From positions 186,001 through 250,000 of the forward strand of contig NZ_JAJFEQ010000003.1 in NCBI RefSeq assembly GCF_020707265.1: 64,000 bases of DNA, in the 5' to 3' direction. The notes under the pieces are model-generated. The model saw nothing but the letters and a program-made list of their open reading frames with translations. It was not told the origin of the DNA and did not search any database. Positions 61,383 to 64,000 of the stretch are shown piece by piece. Source of the stretch: Massilia sp. IC2-477 (GTDB taxonomy: Bacteria; Pseudomonadota; Gammaproteobacteria; Burkholderiales; Burkholderiaceae_D). The first letter of the stretch is position 1. Every line of letters begins with the position of its first letter. The translations under genes and the position numbers were made by a program.

Positions 61383-63650
61383 ATGCCTTACGACTCGCCG
61401 CCAAGCTCGCCCCCGAGCGCCTTCAAGCCCTATATCCCGGCCAGCGCGCAGCTGCCGGAGATGACGCTGCGCGCCCTGATCATGGGCACCGTGCTGGGGA
61501 TGATCTTCGGCGCCTCCTCGCTCTACCTGGTGCTGAAGGTGGGCCTGACGGTGAGCGCCTCGATCCCGGTGGCGGTGATCGCCATCACCCTGTTCCACAC
61601 CGCGAAGAAGTTCGGCGCACGCGAATCGACCATCCTGGAAAACAGCATTACCCAGACCGCGGGTTCGGCCGGAGAGTCGCTCGCCTTCGGCCTGGGCGTC
61701 ACCATGCCGGCGATCATGATCCTCGGTTTCGACCTGGAGATCTCGCGCGTCATGCTGGTGGGCGTGCTGGGTGGTTTGCTCGGGATCCTGATGATGATCC
61801 CGATGCGCCGCACCATGATCGTCGACGCCCACCGCGAACTGAAGTACCCGGAAGGCACCGCCTGCGCCGAGGTGCTCAAGGCCGCCGCCACCGAGACCTC
61901 GCGCATCGCCGCCGGCGAAACCCGCGAAGACGGCTCCGACGCCGCACGTGAAGCCAAGCGCCGCGCCATGCTGATCTTCGGCGGCTTCGGCATCGGCCTG
62001 GCCTACAAGACCCTGAGCGTCTCGTTCAAGGGCTGGCGCGACTATGTCAACTTCGAGTTCGGCAACCCGCTCAAGGGCGGCTCGGCCGGCGCCGAAGTCT
62101 CGCCCGAGCTGCTGGGCGTCGGCTACATCATCGGCCCGCGCATCGCGCTGACGATGGCGGCCGGTGGCGTGCTGTCCTATCTGCTCCTGATCCCGATGAT
62201 CAAGTTTTTCGGTGACCTGCTCACCGTGCCGCTGGCGCCGGCCACCACCCTGATCCGCGACATGGGTCCGGACGATATCCGCAACGCCTATGTGCTGTAC
62301 ATCGGCGCGGGCGCCGTGGCGGCGGGTGGCCTGATCTCGTTGGTGCGCTCGATGCCGACCATCTGGAAGGGCCTGACCGGTGGCCTGTCCGGTATCGGGA
62401 AAGGCTCCGCGGCCGATAAGTCGAAGCGCACTGACCAGGACATTCCGCTCAAGTGGGTGTTCATCGGCTGCCTGGCCATCATCGCGGTCATTACCGTCGC
62501 CACCCCGCTGCACATGAACCTGCTGGGTGCGCTGCTGATCCTGGTGTTCGGCTTCCTGTTCGCTACCGTGTCCTCGCGCCTGACCGGCGAAGTCGGTTCT
62601 TCCTCGAACCCGATTTCGGGCATGGCCGTGGCCACGCTGCTGTTCACCTGCCTGATCTTCCTGGTGATGGGCTGGACCGGCGGGCGCTACTACGTCACGG
62701 CCTTGTCGGTCGGCGCCATCGTCTGCATTGCCGCCAGCAACGCCGGCACCACCTCGCAGGACCTGAAGACCGGCTTCCTGGTCGGCTCGACGCCGCGCCT
62801 GCAGCAGTACGCGATCCTGTGCGGCGCCTTTGCCTCGGCCCTGATCCTGGGCCCGATCCTGCTGAAACTGAACGAAGCGGGCACCGTCTATGTGCCGGCG
62901 GCCCAGGTGGCGCCCGGCCTCACCGTGGACGCCTCGAAGCTCACCGAGACTGCGAGGCTAGCGGGCCCGCAGGCGGCGACCGACAGCAAGACCTACAAGG
63001 TGTGGCAGAAGAGCGATACCGCGGGTGGCCCGGCCGGCAAGTATCTGGTGGCGGACGACGGCAAGCTGGCCTACCTGGTCGACCCGGGCATCAACGGCAC
63101 CCACAAGGTCCGTCCGGACGGCACCGAAGTGAAGAAGTACGACGCGCCCAAGGCCGTGCTCATGTCCTACATCATCAAGGGCATCCTCGACCAGCAGCTG
63201 CCCTGGACCCTGGTGCTGTTCGGCGTAATGATCTCGGTGGTGCTGGAGATGGCGGGCGTGCACGCGCTGGCCTTCTCGGTGGGTGTCTACCTGCCGCTGG
63301 TCTCGACCCTGCCGATCGCGATCGGCGGCCTGGTACGCTGGGTGGCGGACCGCCGCAACAACAGGCTGCCGCAGTTTGCAAAGCTGAACGAGGAAGAGCG
63401 CCAGGCAGCCGGCGACCGCAGCTCGGGCACCTTGCTGGCCTCGGGCTATATCGCGGGCGGCGCGCTGGCCGGCATCATCATTGCGATCACGGCCGGCGTG
63501 CTCACCGACTTCGACAGCCGCATGGCCAAGTGGGCCGAAGCCTCGAACCCCTTCTTTGCGGGGCCGGATTCGCACCTGCTGACCCTGATCCCGTATGCCT
63601 TGATCATCGCGCTGCTGTACTGGGTGGCCCGGGAAAAGGCGCAGCGCTAA
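61383..63650 (+). CDS. OPT family oligopeptide transporter
   Basis: A 755-residue polytopic transporter (about 15 hydrophobic segments from residue 25 to the C terminus). It starts MPYDSPPSSPP; AAGGGA six bases upstream supports 61383, although an in-frame ATG at 61362 also exists. The conserved OPT features TAGSAGESLAFGLGVT, YPEGTACAEVLKA and NAGTTSQDLKTGFLVG are present. A hydrophilic insert of about 100 residues (around 500-590) interrupts the later helices. Bacterial OPT proteins take up short peptides or metal chelates; the substrate is unknown. Confidence 0.9.
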   Translation: MPYDSPPSSPPSAFKPYIPASAQLPEMTLRALIMGTVLGMIFGASSLYLVLKVGLTVSASIPVAVIAITLFHTAKKFGARESTILENSITQTAGSAGESLAFGLGVTMPAIMILGFDLEISRVMLVGVLGGLLGILMMIPMRRTMIVDAHRELKYPEGTACAEVLKAAATETSRIAAGETREDGSDAAREAKRRAMLIFGGFGIGLAYKTLSVSFKGWRDYVNFEFGNPLKGGSAGAEVSPELLGVGYIIGPRIALTMAAGGVLSYLLLIPMIKFFGDLLTVPLAPATTLIRDMGPDDIRNAYVLYIGAGAVAAGGLISLVRSMPTIWKGLTGGLSGIGKGSAADKSKRTDQDIPLKWVFIGCLAIIAVITVATPLHMNLLGALLILVFGFLFATVSSRLTGEVGSSSNPISGMAVATLLFTCLIFLVMGWTGGRYYVTALSVGAIVCIAASNAGTTSQDLKTGFLVGSTPRLQQYAILCGAFASALILGPILLKLNEAGTVYVPAAQVAPGLTVDASKLTETARLAGPQAATDSKTYKVWQKSDTAGGPAGKYLVADDGKLAYLVDPGINGTHKVRPDGTEVKKYDAPKAVLMSYIIKGILDQQLPWTLVLFGVMISVVLEMAGVHALAFSVGVYLPLVSTLPIAIGGLVRWVADRRNNRLPQFAKLNEEERQAAGDRSSGTLLASGYIAGGALAGIIIAITAGVLTDFDSRMAKWAEASNPFFAGPDSHLLTLIPYALIIALLYWVAREKAQR

Positions 63651-63654
63651 AAGC

Positions 63655-63682
63655 ACATGGCCCGGAGCAATCCGGGCCATGT
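63655..63682. terminator. Bidirectional hairpin after the OPT gene
   Basis: ACATGGCCCGGA (63655-63666) and TCCGGGCCATGT (63671-63682) form a perfect 12-bp stem with loop GCAA, between the convergent OPT and epimerase-like genes. The T-tract is short (TTGT). Confidence 0.7.
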
Positions 63683-63698
63683 TTGTATCCAGGCTGCC

Positions 63699-64000
63699 TT
63701 AGATGAAGGCCAGGTCGTGATGCCGGATCACGTCCTCCAGCCATTCCTTGCTATGGCCGAAACGGTAGCCGAGCGCCTTGGCGCGCGCGGTGTCGAGCAC
63801 CAGGGGCGTGGCGAAATCGAAGGGCGAGAGCAGTCCCGGCGCCTGCGCGGCCACTTTCAGGCTGCGCGGGGTTTCGTCGAGCACGTCGGCGATCCGCGCG
63901 TGCAGTTCGCAGGCCGACAGGGCGCCGTCGGAGGCGGCATTGACCGGGCCACGGAAGTCCTGCATGCCGGCCCAGGCAAGGAAATCGGCTGCTTCCTGGG
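63699..64000 (-). CDS. NAD-dependent epimerase/dehydratase family protein, C-terminal part
   Basis: The frame stays open to the window edge, so the start lies outside. About 99 C-terminal residues are visible: EAADFLAWAGM, FRGPVNAASDGALSACEL and a helical end (LGYRFGHSKEWLEDVIRHH). GPVNAASDGALS followed by an EL helix is the pattern of extended SDR (epimerase-like) proteins after the catalytic core. The N-terminal Rossmann fold and YxxxK are not visible, so this is a family-level call only. Confidence 0.68.
   Translation of the reverse strand, partial: QEAADFLAWAGMQDFRGPVNAASDGALSACELHARIADVLDETPRSLKVAAQAPGLLSPFDFATPLVLDTARAKALGYRFGHSKEWLEDVIRHHDLAFI

Noticed and set aside
1..64000. Tyrosine ammonia-lyase gene for making p-coumarate
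   Set aside because: No aromatic ammonia-lyase (Ala-Ser-Gly cofactor motif) is found on either strand in the window.
1..64000. tRNA, rRNA, prophage or insertion sequence
   Set aside because: No clover-leaf, rRNA core sequence, integrase or transposase was recognised; composition is even throughout.

Overview
The window is a chromosomal segment of a high-GC betaproteobacterium, most likely Oxalobacteraceae of the Massilia/Telluria/Duganella type. The evidence for this is the PHA synthase/PhaR pair, a PEP-CTERM protein, a complete MSHA-pilus core, the standard beta-proteobacterial housekeeping set (prc, bamD, rluD, rimO, metC, serB, mfd, ponA) and a GTAGGGTGGGCGG repeat element. Coding density is very high, no gap exceeds 300 bp, and I see no rRNA, tRNA, CRISPR array, insertion sequence or prophage.

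Layout. 1-4.5 kb: 3' end of tdk, an HELAH membrane protein, the Prc/CtpA protease and a PEP-CTERM surface protein. 4.6-11 kb: fatty-acyl catabolism, with two acyl-CoA dehydrogenases and two MaoC hydratases on +, facing a minus operon of a histidine phosphatase, an APH-type kinase and a third acyl-CoA dehydrogenase that resembles a split ACAD10/11. 11.1-21.6 kb: an MSHA-type type IV pilus cluster (mshE, mshG, pilin, mshI, PilN-like, mshJ, mshK, mshL, mshM, mshN). 21.7-32.4 kb: housekeeping and metabolic genes (aminotransferase, PIN protein, yaaA, bamD, rluD, pgeF, phaC, phaR, rimO, metC). 32.5-40.6 kb: one gene for a 2,696-residue RTX/VCBS repeat protein. 40.7-50.6 kb: trxC, a DUF72 protein, a Mut7-C protein, a cupin, an SGNH hydrolase, serB and mfd. 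50.7-58.3 kb: a signalling region. 58.4-64 kb: a DUF1428 protein, PBP1A, an OPT transporter and the end of an epimerase-like gene.

The most striking content is at 53.4-58.3 kb. A photoactive yellow protein (PYP) gene with the chromophore cysteine is the first gene of a tight operon with a PAS-PAS-GGDEF diguanylate cyclase and a PAS-GGDEF-EAL protein. Divergent from it lies a 4-coumarate:CoA ligase of the kind that activates the PYP chromophore. This looks like a self-contained blue-light to cyclic-di-GMP module. The pilus ATPase MshE in the same window carries an exact 24-5-24 pair of MshEN c-di-GMP-binding motifs, so light, c-di-GMP and pilus extension may be connected. That link is inference. 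No tyrosine ammonia-lyase is present in the window, so the source of p-coumarate must lie elsewhere.
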